A DNA stretch of 64,000 nucleotides from Castellaniella hirudinis_A (GCF_047468865.1 NZ_JBLGTV010000001.1:620001-684000), one strand, 5' to 3'. Positions 7,944 to 16,509 are shown, counted from the first letter of the stretch. The notes: generated from the letters alone by a model not told the origin. Translations and numbers: made by a program.

Positions 7944-9013
7944 GCATCGAAGTCCGCCACATCCACAAGCAATTCGGCGCGTTCACGGCGCTGGACGACG
8001 TGTCCCTGGTCTTTCCAGACGGCCGGCTGACCGCGTTGCTGGGGCCGTCGGGCTGCGGCAAGACCACACTGCTGCGCATCATCGCCGGCCTGGAGCATCC
8101 AGACGGCGGCCAGGTTCTGCTGGCGGGCCAGGACGCGTCCCATACACACGTGCGTCAACGCCAGGTCGGCTTCGTGTTCCAGCACTACGCCCTGTTCAAG
8201 CACATGACGGTGTTCGAGAACGTCGCCTTCGGCCTGCGCGTCAAGCCGCGCGCGCAGCGGCCGGACGAGCGCCGGATTCGAGAGAAGGTCATGGGGCTGC
8301 TGGAACTGGTGCAGCTGGATTGGCTGGCCGACCGCCGGCCGGCGGCGCTGTCGGGCGGCCAGCGCCAGCGCATCGCCCTGGCCCGCGCCCTGGCGGTGGA
8401 ACCGCGCGTGCTGCTGCTGGATGAGCCCTTCGGCGCGCTGGACGCTAAGGTTCGCAAGGAACTGCGGCGCTGGCTGCGCCGTCTGCACGACGAGCTGCAC
8501 ATGACCAGCCTGTTCGTCACGCACGACCAGGAAGAAGCCCTGGAAGTCGCCGATGAAGTCGTCATCATGAACAAGGGCCGGGTCGAGCAGCAGGGCGCGC
8601 CGCAGGCGGTGTACGACCAGCCGGAGACAGCCTTCGTGTACGGTTTCCTGGGGCACGTCAATCTGTTTCACGGCCGGGTGCGCGACGGGAGACTGCACAC
8701 GGGCGGCGCGGCGCTGGACGTGCCGGGCCTGGAAGCCGCGGCCGACGCGCCGGGCACGGCCTACGTCCGGCCGCACGACATCCAGATCGAGCCTTTGCCG
8801 GCGGCGGATCAGCCGGCGGCCGGCCGGGGCCTGCTGGTGAATCTGCAGCGGGCGCACGCTTTCGGCCCGCTGGCGCAGCTGGAACTGCGCCGCGAGGACA
8901 CGCAGGAAATCATCGAAGTGGTCATGTCCAGCCTGGAATTCGACCAGATTCGGGCACAGGGCCATCGGCGCTTCATCGCCCGGCCCCGCCAGGCGCGGGT
9001 GTTCCTGAATTAG
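7940..9013 (+). CDS. cysA: Sulfate/thiosulfate import ATP-binding protein CysA
   Basis: Cytoplasmic ATPase that energises sulfate import. The 357-residue protein has Walker A GPSGCGKTT (residues 35-43), the ABC signature LSGGQ (137-141), Walker B VLLLDEP (157-163) and the H-loop histidine in VTHDQEEA near 195. A C-terminal TOBE-like regulatory domain starts near residue 240 and includes AYVRPHDIQIEPLP. It is the last gene of the operon. Its stop lies one base from the 3' end of the convergent ankyrin gene, so no dedicated terminator fits between them. Confidence 0.96.
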   Translation: MSIEVRHIHKQFGAFTALDDVSLVFPDGRLTALLGPSGCGKTTLLRIIAGLEHPDGGQVLLAGQDASHTHVRQRQVGFVFQHYALFKHMTVFENVAFGLRVKPRAQRPDERRIREKVMGLLELVQLDWLADRRPAALSGGQRQRIALARALAVEPRVLLLDEPFGALDAKVRKELRRWLRRLHDELHMTSLFVTHDQEEALEVADEVVIMNKGRVEQQGAPQAVYDQPETAFVYGFLGHVNLFHGRVRDGRLHTGGAALDVPGLEAAADAPGTAYVRPHDIQIEPLPAADQPAAGRGLLVNLQRAHAFGPLAQLELRREDTQEIIEVVMSSLEFDQIRAQGHRRFIARPRQARVFLN

Positions 9014-9014
9014 G

Positions 9015-10061
9015 CTATTTGCCCGGCGGCGTGTCCTGGAAACGGTCGAGATCGAAGTAGCGCGAGAAAGAGGTTGCGCCGTCTGCGCCGTCCGTTTCGG
9101 TTTCCGGCGCGGCGGCCTGCGGGGTGTCCGGCGCCTGGCCGGCCGCCTGCCGGGCGCGCTGCGCGTGCACGGCTTCGGCGGCGGCTTGCATGGCCGCCGC
9201 CATGGCCGTGCTGTTGCGCTTGAGCGCCCAGTCCGCGGCGGTCTCGCGGGCCTGGTTGACCATGGTGGGGTCGGCCCCGTGATCCAGCAGCAGCCGGGCA
9301 ATCGCCGGCTTGCCGGACAGGGCCGCCATCATCAGCGGCGTGGTGCCATCGGGCCCGGGGGCGTTGACGATAGCGCCGCGCTGGATCAGCATGCGGGCCG
9401 TGTCCACCTGCCCCTTGGATGCCGCGTAATGCAGCGGCGTCCAGCCCAGGCGGTTGACCCGGGCGCCGGCCTGGATCAAGTCGGCCGCCCGCTGGGTTTC
9501 GCCCAGGATGCACAGATACATCAGGGCGGTTTCATCCTGGAAATTCGGCTGGTCGACCTGGATGCCCGGGGCCCGCCGCAGAACATCGTAGACTTTCCAG
9601 GATTGTTCGCGCACGGCCTGCGTCAGAGCGGGGTTGCCGCGCGGGTTCCAGGCGCCGGGGTCGGCGCCGCGCAGCAACCGGGTCTGCACGGCGCTGACGT
9701 CGTCCCGGCGGATGGCCGACCACCAGTCCGCATCCGGGGCCGATTGCGCCTGGACGGGGACGGCGGGCAAGATCAGCGCCAACAGCAATAGCAACATCAG
9801 CGTCGATGCCAGGGCCGGCAGACGGCCCAGCGGCGGCACGGGCGGGCGCCCGGTGCTGGCCCCCAAAGCCCCCGGGGCGCGTTGGGCGATCCGCCGCAGC
9901 GGCCGCACAAACCGGCTGAAGGGTGCCAGACGGCGCGCAGCGGCTGGCCTCTTGGAGAGCCGCCCAAGGGCGGCAGCGGCGGGCGCCTCGGGCGCAATCT
10001 GGCCGCGAACAGCGGGCCGATGGGCCAAAGGCGGCGTGGCGGACAGCGGAAGCGTGGTCAT
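9015..10061 (-). CDS. Ankyrin-repeat protein with signal sequence
   Basis: Exported or membrane-anchored ankyrin-repeat protein of unknown partner. The core carries about four ankyrin units, for example GWTPLHYAASKGQVDTARML and GTTPLMMAALSGKPAIARLL, followed by a disordered Ala/Thr/Pro tail. The start is uncertain. The ATG at 10061 overlaps the tatD stop (ATGA) and suggests coupling, but it adds 88 residues rich in Arg, Pro and Ala that do not look like a domain. An internal ATG at 9797 begins a hydrophobic stretch ending VPVQA before QSAPD, which reads as a signal peptide. I keep the longer frame as the open frame and flag the shorter start as plausible. Confidence 0.82.
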   Translation of the reverse strand: MTTLPLSATPPLAHRPAVRGQIAPEAPAAAALGRLSKRPAAARRLAPFSRFVRPLRRIAQRAPGALGASTGRPPVPPLGRLPALASTLMLLLLLALILPAVPVQAQSAPDADWWSAIRRDDVSAVQTRLLRGADPGAWNPRGNPALTQAVREQSWKVYDVLRRAPGIQVDQPNFQDETALMYLCILGETQRAADLIQAGARVNRLGWTPLHYAASKGQVDTARMLIQRGAIVNAPGPDGTTPLMMAALSGKPAIARLLLDHGADPTMVNQARETAADWALKRNSTAMAAAMQAAAEAVHAQRARQAAGQAPDTPQAAAPETETDGADGATSFSRYFDLDRFQDTPPGK

Positions 10062-10858
10062 GCGGGTGATCCTGGCGGGTTGTCCAGCTTGATTTTATGG
10101 AACAGACGGAAATAATTATCCGTGCTGGCCTGCTGAATGACCGTGGCCGGTACCCCGCGCAGTTCGGCGATTTTCTCGGCCACATGGATGACCTTGGAGG
10201 GGTCGTTCAGCTTGCCCCGATAGGGCACGGGGGCCAGGTAGGGCGAATCGGTTTCGATCAGCAGCCGATCCAGCGGCACTTTCTGCGCCACCTGCTGCAG
10301 ATCTTTCGCGTTCTTGAAGGTGACGATGCCGGAAAACGAGATGTAGAACCCCAAGTCCAGGGCGGCGCTGGCCATGTCCCAGGTTTCGGTGAAGCAATGC
10401 ATGACGCCGTTGTCGGCCTGTTCCTCGCGCATCAGGCGCAGCGTATCCGCGGCGGCGGCGCGGGTGTGGATGATCAGCGGCAGACCGGTCTGGCGCGCGG
10501 CCTGGATATGCAGGCGGAAGCGATCCCGCTGCCAATCGAGGGGTTCGGCCAGCCGGTAGTAGTCCAGCCCGGTTTCGCCGATGGCGACGACCTTGGGGTG
10601 CCGGGCGCGCTGCAGCAAGTCGTCCAGGGTGGGCTCGGCGCTGTCGTCGTCTTCGGCGTCGTTGTCGGGATGCACCCCGACCGAGGCATGCAGATGGGGT
10701 TGGGATTCGACCAGGGCGATCAGGCCCGGCCAGTCGCGCAGATTGACGCTGACCACCAGGGCGTGGCCCACGTCGGCCGCCCGCATGCGCGCCAGGATGT
10801 CCGGCAGCTGGGCCTGCAGGGCCGGAAAATTCAAATGGCAGTGAGAATCGACGTACAT
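10058..10858 (-). CDS. tatD: TatD-family metal-dependent hydrolase / DNase
   Basis: TIM-barrel metallohydrolase of the TatD family, reported as 3'-5' DNase/RNase and quality-control nucleases. It has 266 residues. Metal ligands are visible: HCHLNF at residues 6-11, the Glu in GETGLDYY, His in IIHTRAA, His in MHCFTE and Asp in IETDSPYLAPVP. I chose the ATG at 10858 (MYVDSHCH), the usual family start, over a TTG 9 bases upstream. It follows holB by 13 bases and overlaps the ankyrin gene start by four. The tmk-holB-tatD order is common in betaproteobacteria. Confidence 0.92.
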   Translation of the reverse strand: MYVDSHCHLNFPALQAQLPDILARMRAADVGHALVVSVNLRDWPGLIALVESQPHLHASVGVHPDNDAEDDDSAEPTLDDLLQRARHPKVVAIGETGLDYYRLAEPLDWQRDRFRLHIQAARQTGLPLIIHTRAAAADTLRLMREEQADNGVMHCFTETWDMASAALDLGFYISFSGIVTFKNAKDLQQVAQKVPLDRLLIETDSPYLAPVPYRGKLNDPSKVIHVAEKIAELRGVPATVIQQASTDNYFRLFHKIKLDNPPGSPA

Positions 10859-10871
10859 GAAAGACAATGGC

Positions 10872-11903
10872 CTATTTTTGGGGCGGAATGGATTGCAACA
10901 AGCGCGTGGCGGCGTAGTCGGCCAGCAGCTTCGGGTTCAGGGGGTGGTGGGCCAGGCGGCGCTGCCGGGCCAGCCAACGGCCGGTGCGGGCCAGCACGGC
11001 GGGATCCGCCACCTGGGCAATCTCTGAAATTCTACCCGTTTGTTCTGGATAGTAGCGCGCCGGCAGGCCCCGCGCCGCCAGGCTGAGATCCAGCCAGAGG
11101 CGCTGGAAGCCGTCCAGCCACAGCGCCGGTTCGGCGGCCTGCAGCGCGTCGGCCAGGGCGGCGGGCGCCGCCCCGGTGCCCGCCAGTTGCAAAAACTGCC
11201 GCAGGCACGCGGGGAATGCGGGTTGTTGCGCGCCGGCCTGCCTGGCCGCCAGCAGGGGCGCCCCGCCCGCCGCCGCCAGGCGGGCCGCCGCCTGATCCAC
11301 CCCCTGGGCCTGCAGCCAGGCCAGGGCCTGGGCGGCGTCGGGGGCGGCCAGCGGCAGCCGGCGGCAGCGCGACACCAGGGTGGGCAGCAGGCGGTCGGGC
11401 TGATCGGCCACCAGCAGAAACACCGTATGCGCAGGGGGTTCTTCCAAGATTTTCAGCAGCGCATTGGCCGCGATGACGTTCAGGGCCTCGGCCGGATACA
11501 GCAAGGCGACCCGCCAGCCGCCCCGGTGCGTGGCCATGTTGAACCAAGGCAGCAAGCCGCGGATCTGCTCGACCCGGATGTCCTTGGACGGCTGTTTTTT
11601 GCCGCCGCCGGATTCGCTGTCGTCCGCCGGCCCGCCTTCCTGGGCCGCCACGGCATCGGGCCGGATGCGGCGCAAATCGGGGTGATTGCCCGCTTGCACC
11701 CAGCGGCATGCCTGGCACTGTCCGCACGCTAGGCCCTGGACGGGCGATTCGCACAGCAGGCTGGCCGCGCCCGCCGCCGCAAATTCGGCCTGGCCGATGC
11801 CGGGCAGGCCGTGGATCAGCCAGGCGTGGGCGAAGCGGTCGCGCGCGGCCAGCCAGGCGCGGGCCGTGTCTTGTTGCCAGGGCAGGAATTCGAGGGCGGT
11901 CAT
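10872..11903 (-). CDS. holB: DNA polymerase III subunit delta'
   Basis: Clamp-loader subunit that helps open and load the beta sliding clamp. The 343-residue protein has the N-terminal AAA+-like region with a degenerate P-loop (HGLPGIGQAE), as expected for the non-hydrolysing delta' subunit. A four-cysteine zinc site is formed by C51, C60, C63 and C66. The sensor/SRC motif is VSRCRRLPL. A Ser/Gly-rich insert near residues 90-105 is unusual but does not break the frame. Its start overlaps the tmk stop by 4 bases. Confidence 0.93.
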   Translation of the reverse strand: MTALEFLPWQQDTARAWLAARDRFAHAWLIHGLPGIGQAEFAAAGAASLLCESPVQGLACGQCQACRWVQAGNHPDLRRIRPDAVAAQEGGPADDSESGGGKKQPSKDIRVEQIRGLLPWFNMATHRGGWRVALLYPAEALNVIAANALLKILEEPPAHTVFLLVADQPDRLLPTLVSRCRRLPLAAPDAAQALAWLQAQGVDQAAARLAAAGGAPLLAARQAGAQQPAFPACLRQFLQLAGTGAAPAALADALQAAEPALWLDGFQRLWLDLSLAARGLPARYYPEQTGRISEIAQVADPAVLARTGRWLARQRRLAHHPLNPKLLADYAATRLLQSIPPQK

Positions 11904-12544
11904 GAGCGGGCGGATTTCCTCCAGGCCTGAACCAGGGCCTGCAAATCGTCATCCAGGCGGCGCTGGACGGCGGGGATGTCCTGGCTGGCGTCGATCGTCC
12001 GAAACCGCCCGGGCGCGGCGGCGGCGCGTTCCAAGTAGGCCTGGCGGGTGCGTTGAAAAAAATCCGCTTCTTCCTGTTCGAAGCGATCCGGCGCGTCCCG
12101 CCCCTGCAGCCGCCGGGTGCGGGCAACCGCCAGCGGAACATCGAACAAAAAGGTGCAGTCCGGCCCGGATTCGGACAGGGCCCAGGCTTCCAGCCGGGCA
12201 ATGGCGTCGGCCCCCAGCCGGCGCCCCCCGCCCTGGTAGGCATACGAGGCGTCGGTGTAGCGGTCGCACAGCACCCACTGCCCCTGGGCCAGCGCGGGCT
12301 GGATGCGCGTGCGCCAGTGCTCGTTGCGCGCCGCGAACATCAGCAGGGCTTCGGTGCGCAAGTCCATGGCCTGGTGCAACAGGATGTCGCGCAGCCGTTC
12401 GCCCAGCGGCGTGCCGCCGGGTTCGCGGGTGTGCAGGAAGTCGATGCCCGCCCGCCGCAGCCAGTCGGCCATCCAGGCGGCATGCGTGCTTTTGCCGGCC
12501 CCGTCCAGGCCTTCCAGAGTAATGAAACAGCCGCGTTGTGCCAT
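11900..12544 (-). CDS. tmk: Thymidylate kinase
   Basis: Phosphorylates dTMP to dTDP in pyrimidine nucleotide synthesis. The protein has 214 residues. It shows the P-loop EGLDGAGKST at residues 11-20, the LID-proximal DRY motif in LCDRYTDASYAYQGGGR, and TREPGGTPLGERLRD for substrate binding. It sits 4 bases after mltG and overlaps holB by 4 bases in the mltG-tmk-holB-tatD cluster. Confidence 0.96.
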   Translation of the reverse strand: MAQRGCFITLEGLDGAGKSTHAAWMADWLRRAGIDFLHTREPGGTPLGERLRDILLHQAMDLRTEALLMFAARNEHWRTRIQPALAQGQWVLCDRYTDASYAYQGGGRRLGADAIARLEAWALSESGPDCTFLFDVPLAVARTRRLQGRDAPDRFEQEEADFFQRTRQAYLERAAAAPGRFRTIDASQDIPAVQRRLDDDLQALVQAWRKSARS

Positions 12545-12548
12545 GGGA

Positions 12549-13559
12549 TCAATTGCGCTTGAGTATGTATTTGCCGACCGCCCGGTTGTGGGCGGCCAGG
12601 TTTTTGGAGAATTCGCTGGTGCCGTCCCCGCGGGACACGAAATACAGGTAGTCGTGCTGTTCGGGGTGCAAGGTGGCCGTCAGGGCCGCCTTGCCGGGAC
12701 TCGCTATCGGGGTGGGCGGCAGGCCCGGGCGGGTGTAGGTATTCCAGGGGGTGTCCCGTTCCAGGTCTTTTTTGCGCAGGCGGCCCTGGTACTGATTCCC
12801 CATGCCGTAGATCACGGTCGGGTCGGTCTGCAGGGGCATACCTGCGCGCAGGCGGTTGATGAACACCCCGGCGACGCGGGCGCGATCCGCGCTGTGCCCG
12901 GTTTCTTTTTCGACGATGGACGCCAGGATCAAAGCCTGATAGGGCGTGTCCAGGGGCAGGTTCCGATCCCGCGCCTGCCAGGCCGCCTGCAGTACCTGGT
13001 CGCCCGCCTGGGCGGCCCGCCGCAGGATGTCCAGGTCGGAAGACCCCGGCGCAAAGACATAGGTGTCGGGATAGAACAGGCCCTCGGGGTAATCCTGATC
13101 CAGCCCCAGGCGCCGCAGAATCTCGGCGTCGGCCAGGCCCCGGGTGTCGTGGCGCACCTGATCGTCCGCGTCCAGCGCCGCGCGGATCTGGGCGAACGTC
13201 CAGCCTTCGGGGAAGGTCAGCCGCACCTGGGTCATGTCGCCATTGGCCATGCGCTCGATCAGCAGCCAGGGCGTGTCGCTGGCGCGGGCCTCGTAGGCCC
13301 CCGCCTTGAGCAGTTTGTCCCGGCCGCTCAGGCGGGCCAGCCAGACAAAGGCCAGGGGGTCGATGTCGATGCCGGCCGTTTGCATGGTCTGGGCGATCTG
13401 CCTGGGGGTGCTGCCCTGTTCGATCAGGTAGTCGACCACGTCGGCGCGCATCGGGACGGGGCGCTGCCAGCCCCACCACGCGGCGACGCCCACGCCCGTC
13501 CCCGCCAGGGCCAGGCCGACGATCAGCAGCCAGAGAAATAGCCGTAGAATTTTTTTCAT
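12549..13559 (-). CDS. mltG: Endolytic murein transglycosylase MltG (YceG-like)
   Basis: Inner-membrane lytic transglycosylase thought to cut nascent glycan strands and set their length. The 336-residue protein has one N-terminal membrane helix (about residues 5-30) and a periplasmic YceG domain. The catalytic glutamate is E217 in LASIVEKETG, matching the E. coli position, and RLRAGMPLQTDPTVIYGMG is conserved. It is the first gene of the minus-strand cluster leading to tmk. Confidence 0.95.
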   Translation of the reverse strand: MKKILRLFLWLLIVGLALAGTGVGVAAWWGWQRPVPMRADVVDYLIEQGSTPRQIAQTMQTAGIDIDPLAFVWLARLSGRDKLLKAGAYEARASDTPWLLIERMANGDMTQVRLTFPEGWTFAQIRAALDADDQVRHDTRGLADAEILRRLGLDQDYPEGLFYPDTYVFAPGSSDLDILRRAAQAGDQVLQAAWQARDRNLPLDTPYQALILASIVEKETGHSADRARVAGVFINRLRAGMPLQTDPTVIYGMGNQYQGRLRKKDLERDTPWNTYTRPGLPPTPIASPGKAALTATLHPEQHDYLYFVSRGDGTSEFSKNLAAHNRAVGKYILKRN

Positions 13560-13630
13560 GAACGCCAGTTTACCCGAGGGGCACGTCCCGGGGCAGCGCG
13601 CCAGATCCCTGATCCGCGTGGGGGGATGAT

Positions 13631-13659
13631 TTGGTCAAGACGGGATCGGCCGCTATGAT
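13631..13659 (+). promoter_or_regulatory. Candidate sigma-70 promoter of ygfZ
   Basis: TTGGTC and TATGAT boxes separated by exactly 17 bases, ending 74 bases before the ygfZ start codon. Spacing and box quality are good. There is no experimental support. Confidence 0.5.
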
Positions 13660-13733
13660 GTCGGGTTCAAGGGGGCGTCACCCGGACGGCCTCGACACTT
13701 GGATTTTTGGTGCGAAGCCTTTCGCGCAAAACA

Positions 13734-14702
13734 ATGAACGTGTTTGATATCGAGGGCCAATGGCCCCTGGACGATGTGGCGGTGATCCGGCTGCAAGGGG
13801 CGGATGCCGCCCCGTTCCTGCATAGCCAACTCAGCAATGCCGTGCTGGATCTGACCGGCGACCAGGCCCGGCCGGCGGGCTATTGCACCGCCCAGGGGCG
13901 GCTGCTGGCCAATATGGTGGTCTGGAAGGACGGCGACCAAGGGATCGGCATGCTGGTGTCGCGCGATCTGGCCGACCCCCTGATCAAGCGCTTGCGTCTG
14001 TTCGTCCTGCGCGCCAAGGTCAGCCTGGCCCGGGACGAAGGCTGCAGCGTGACGGGCGCGCAGGGCCGGGACACCGTTCCCGAGCCGCTATGGGGCCGGC
14101 CCGGCTGGTCTTGCCTGACGCGGGGGGACGACACCTGGATCACCGCGCCCCGGGCGGGCGGCCAGCCGCCCGCCGCGTGGCGCATCGGCCCCGGCGCCCC
14201 GGCCGGTAGCGTGGCGGCCACGCCCTGGCATGCCGCGCAGATCGCCAGCGGCTGGCCGTGGATTCGGCTGGCCAGTCAGGACATGTTCCTGCCCGCCACC
14301 CTGAATATGGACTTGAACGGCAGCATCGACTTCAAAAAAGGCTGCTACCCCGGCCAGGAAATCGTCGCTCGCAGCCATTACCGGGGCGTCGTCAAGCGGC
14401 GCATGGCCTGGGGGACGGCCCCGTGGCCCCCGGGCCGGCCCTTGCCCGAGGCGGGTACGGATCTTTATTCGGCGGCGGGGCGTGCGGCCCGAGCCGCCGC
14501 CGATGGCCCGGTTTCCACCGCCCTGGGCCAGCCGCCCGCCCGGCCCGTGGGGCGCATCATCGCCAGCGCCGAATTCGAAGGGCGGCTATATGCGGCCGCC
14601 GAAACCGCCGTGGCGGACGGCCCGGCGGCCGTGTATGCCGTCGGGGCCGCCGACGGCCCCTTGCTGTCGTGCGCGTGCGCATCGGCCGGGGGTGTTTCCT
14701 GA
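13734..14702 (+). CDS. ygfZ: Folate-binding protein YgfZ
   Basis: GcvT-like tetrahydrofolate-binding protein that supports repair or assembly of certain iron-sulfur enzymes. It has 322 residues. The diagnostic YgfZ signature is present as FKKGCYPGQEIVARSHYRG (K-G-C-Y-x-G-Q-E with the reactive cysteine). The start at 13734 (MNVFDIEGQWPL) is preferred because the upstream extension (MVRSLSRKT) is not typical. The C-terminal barrel region is Ala-rich. The gene is monocistronic and converges on crcB, 16 bases away. Confidence 0.92.
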   Translation: MNVFDIEGQWPLDDVAVIRLQGADAAPFLHSQLSNAVLDLTGDQARPAGYCTAQGRLLANMVVWKDGDQGIGMLVSRDLADPLIKRLRLFVLRAKVSLARDEGCSVTGAQGRDTVPEPLWGRPGWSCLTRGDDTWITAPRAGGQPPAAWRIGPGAPAGSVAATPWHAAQIASGWPWIRLASQDMFLPATLNMDLNGSIDFKKGCYPGQEIVARSHYRGVVKRRMAWGTAPWPPGRPLPEAGTDLYSAAGRAARAAADGPVSTALGQPPARPVGRIIASAEFEGRLYAAAETAVADGPAAVYAVGAADGPLLSCACASAGGVS

Positions 14703-14718
14703 CGCCCGGCGGCGCAAG

Positions 14719-15102
14719 CTACCCCCGCAACAAAGACTGGACGAGCGCGATGCCGACCAGAACCAGCAGGCAGGAACCCGCCACGTGCAGGCTGATCTGC
14801 AGCAGGGCGAACGCCAGTTCCCGCTGTTGCAGCAGGGAGATGACCTCAAGGGAAAACGTGGAAAACGTGGTCAGCCCGCCCAGGAAGCCCGTCATGATGA
14901 ACAGGCGCCACACGGCAGGCAGGGTGTCGTGGCTGGCGAAGAATTCGCTGGCCAGGCCGATCAGCAGGCCGCCGACGAGATTCGCGGCCAGCGTGCCCAA
15001 TGGAATCGGCGGCCAGAGGTGGTTCATCCCGATGGCCAAGGCCCAGCGCAGCAGCGCGCCCAGGGCCGCGCCGACCGAAATGCCGATCACGGCGGCCATC
15101 AT
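14719..15102 (-). CDS. crcB: Fluoride exporter CrcB (Fluc channel)
   Basis: Small dual-topology membrane protein that expels fluoride. It has 127 residues with four membrane helices. The signature GFLGGLTTFSTFSLE and an N-terminal GAALGALLRW motif are both typical. The start ATG at 15102 has GGGAGA 8 bases upstream, and a second ATG follows immediately. The gene lies downstream of a fluoride riboswitch, so expression should rise when cytoplasmic fluoride accumulates. Confidence 0.96.
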   Translation of the reverse strand: MMAAVIGISVGAALGALLRWALAIGMNHLWPPIPLGTLAANLVGGLLIGLASEFFASHDTLPAVWRLFIMTGFLGGLTTFSTFSLEVISLLQQRELAFALLQISLHVAGSCLLVLVGIALVQSLLRG

Positions 15103-15238
15103 GGCCGGTCTCCCGGTGCGGGGGCTGGATAGCCGCCGCGCGGGGTGCGGACGGCGGGGAAACGGCGGAGGAAAAGGTGGATCGTTGTCATAAGGCCCGG
15201 AAATCAGGGTTGAAGGCCTGAAACGGAATCCGGGCATA

Positions 15239-15269
15239 GCCTGCGGTTCCCGTCCAGGAACATGCAGGC
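15239..15269 (-). promoter_or_regulatory. Expression-platform hairpin of the crcB riboswitch
   Basis: On the crcB strand GCCTGC pairs with GCAGGC, with an inner GTTCC/GGAAC stem. The left arm shares its GCC with the 3' end of the aptamer, so ligand binding and this hairpin should exclude each other. No U-tract follows, so termination is less obvious than a structural switch. Confidence 0.6.
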
Positions 15270-15315
15270 ATCATCAGCCGGGGACACCCGGCGGTCAATG
15301 GAGAATGCCATCTCC
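15264..15315 (-). promoter_or_regulatory. Fluoride riboswitch (crcB motif) aptamer
   Basis: Read on the minus strand, the element begins GGAGATGGCATTCTCC and ends CCGGCTGATGATGCC. The expected parts are all present. A GGAG/CTCC stem is followed by a GCCGGG-tgtc-CCCGGC hairpin, and then the conserved CTGATG. A long-range GGCAT/ATGCC pairing closes the pseudoknot-like fold. It lies about 160 bases upstream of crcB, the most common fluoride-riboswitch target. The call rests on consensus matching by eye. A covariance-model search would settle it. Confidence 0.93.
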
Positions 15316-15346
15316 AGGGCAAGGCGATTGCCCATGTATGGCGGGT

Positions 15347-15375
15347 AGTTTAGCAATGCCGCCCCATCGACGCAA
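15347..15375 (-). promoter_or_regulatory. Candidate promoter of the crcB transcript
   Basis: Minus-strand TTGCGT and TAAACT boxes with a 17-base spacer. Transcription would begin about 20-25 bases before the riboswitch aptamer, which is the expected geometry for a cis-acting leader. Confidence 0.5.
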
Positions 15376-15453
15376 CGGGGCCGCCGCCCCGCCCTTGCGC
15401 CCTGCCCTGCGCCGCGTGAACGCCAGGCGCGGGCAGCGGCGCGGGCCGCCTGC

Positions 15454-16353
15454 TCAGTGCCGCGGCGGCTGGTGGTAGAGCTTCAGGATGCTGGAAAAAT
15501 CCAGTTGGCCATGGCCTTGGGTGCTGTGCAGGGCGTACAGGTTGCGGGCCAGTTCGCCCAACGGCGTCGTGGCCCGGGCCTGCATGGACGCTTCTGCCGC
15601 CAGGCCCAGATCTTTCAGCATCAGGTCGACCCCGAACCCCCCGTCGTAGTCCTTGGCGGCCGGCACGCCTTCCATCACCCCGGGCCAGGGGTTGTAGAGT
15701 TCCGTCGCCCAGTTGCGCCCGGAGCTTTTGGCGATGATGTCGGACAGGGTCTTGGGATCCAGGCCATTGGCCACCCCCAGCGCCAGGGCTTCGGCCGTGC
15801 CGGCCATCTGGATGCCCAGCAGCATGTTGTTGCAGATCTTGGCCACCTGCCCCGCCCCGGCCGCGCCCGCATGGAAAATATTCTTGCCCATGGCCTGCAG
15901 GTAGGGCATGGCCGCCGCCAGGTCGGCGTCGGCGCCGCCGACGATAAAGGTCAGCGTGCCCGCGATGGCGCCGCCCGTGCCCCCCGAGACCGGTGCGTCG
16001 ATCATGCGGATGCCGCGCTGCGCCGCCGCTTGGGACACTTTGCGCGCCGATGCCGGCGCAATGGTGCTGCATTCCAGCACCAGGGTGCCCTGGGCGATCG
16101 TGGCCAGCAGGCCTTCATCGCCCAGGTACAGGCCCTCGACGTGACGGCTGGCGGGCAGCATGCTGACGACCACGTCCGCCCCCGCCACGGCTTCGGCGGC
16201 CGAAGCCGCCGCGCGGGCACCGGCGTCCGTGGCCGCCTGCAGCGCGGCGGGCACCAGGTCGAACACCGTCAGGGTGTGGCCGGCCTTGATCAGGTTCTGG
16301 GCCATGGGGCCGCCCATGTGGCCCAGGCCGATGAATGCAATCGTGCTGCTCAT
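15454..16353 (-). CDS. mmsB: 3-hydroxyisobutyrate dehydrogenase
   Basis: Oxidises 3-hydroxyisobutyrate to methylmalonate semialdehyde with NAD+, a late step of valine degradation. The 299-residue protein has the N-terminal Rossmann motif FIGLGHMGGPMAQNL, the substrate-binding PVSGGTGGAIAGTL and the catalytic-lysine region KICNNMLLG. I chose the ATG at 16353 (MSSTIAFIGLG) because AAGGAG lies just upstream and earlier in-frame starts would add 49 unrelated residues. It is the last gene after the hydrolase and acyl-CoA dehydrogenase, with a 156-bp gap that contains a tandem repeat. Confidence 0.94.
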   Translation of the reverse strand: MSSTIAFIGLGHMGGPMAQNLIKAGHTLTVFDLVPAALQAATDAGARAAASAAEAVAGADVVVSMLPASRHVEGLYLGDEGLLATIAQGTLVLECSTIAPASARKVSQAAAQRGIRMIDAPVSGGTGGAIAGTLTFIVGGADADLAAAMPYLQAMGKNIFHAGAAGAGQVAKICNNMLLGIQMAGTAEALALGVANGLDPKTLSDIIAKSSGRNWATELYNPWPGVMEGVPAAKDYDGGFGVDLMLKDLGLAAEASMQARATTPLGELARNLYALHSTQGHGQLDFSSILKLYHQPPRH

Positions 16354-16370
16354 GTGTTGTCTCCTTGGAA

Positions 16371-16410
16371 ATAAGCCGGTTGATTTTGTGATAAGCCGGT
16401 TGATTCTGTG
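16371..16410. repeat. Two tandem 20-bp repeats upstream of mmsB
   Basis: The unit ataagccggttgattttgtg is followed at once by a copy differing at one base. The repeats sit 18-57 bases before the mmsB start codon. Two head-to-tail sites spaced 20 bp (about two helical turns) could bind a regulator. They could equally be a simple duplication. Confidence 0.85.
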
Positions 16411-16509
16411 TCTTGCGCCGTCGCCAGTGGCGCGGCGCGGCATGCCCCCCCGCGCCACGGCTTGCGGCGGCTTTTTCAGGCGCCGCCCCGCTCGGGGCAA
16501 GGCCGTTTT

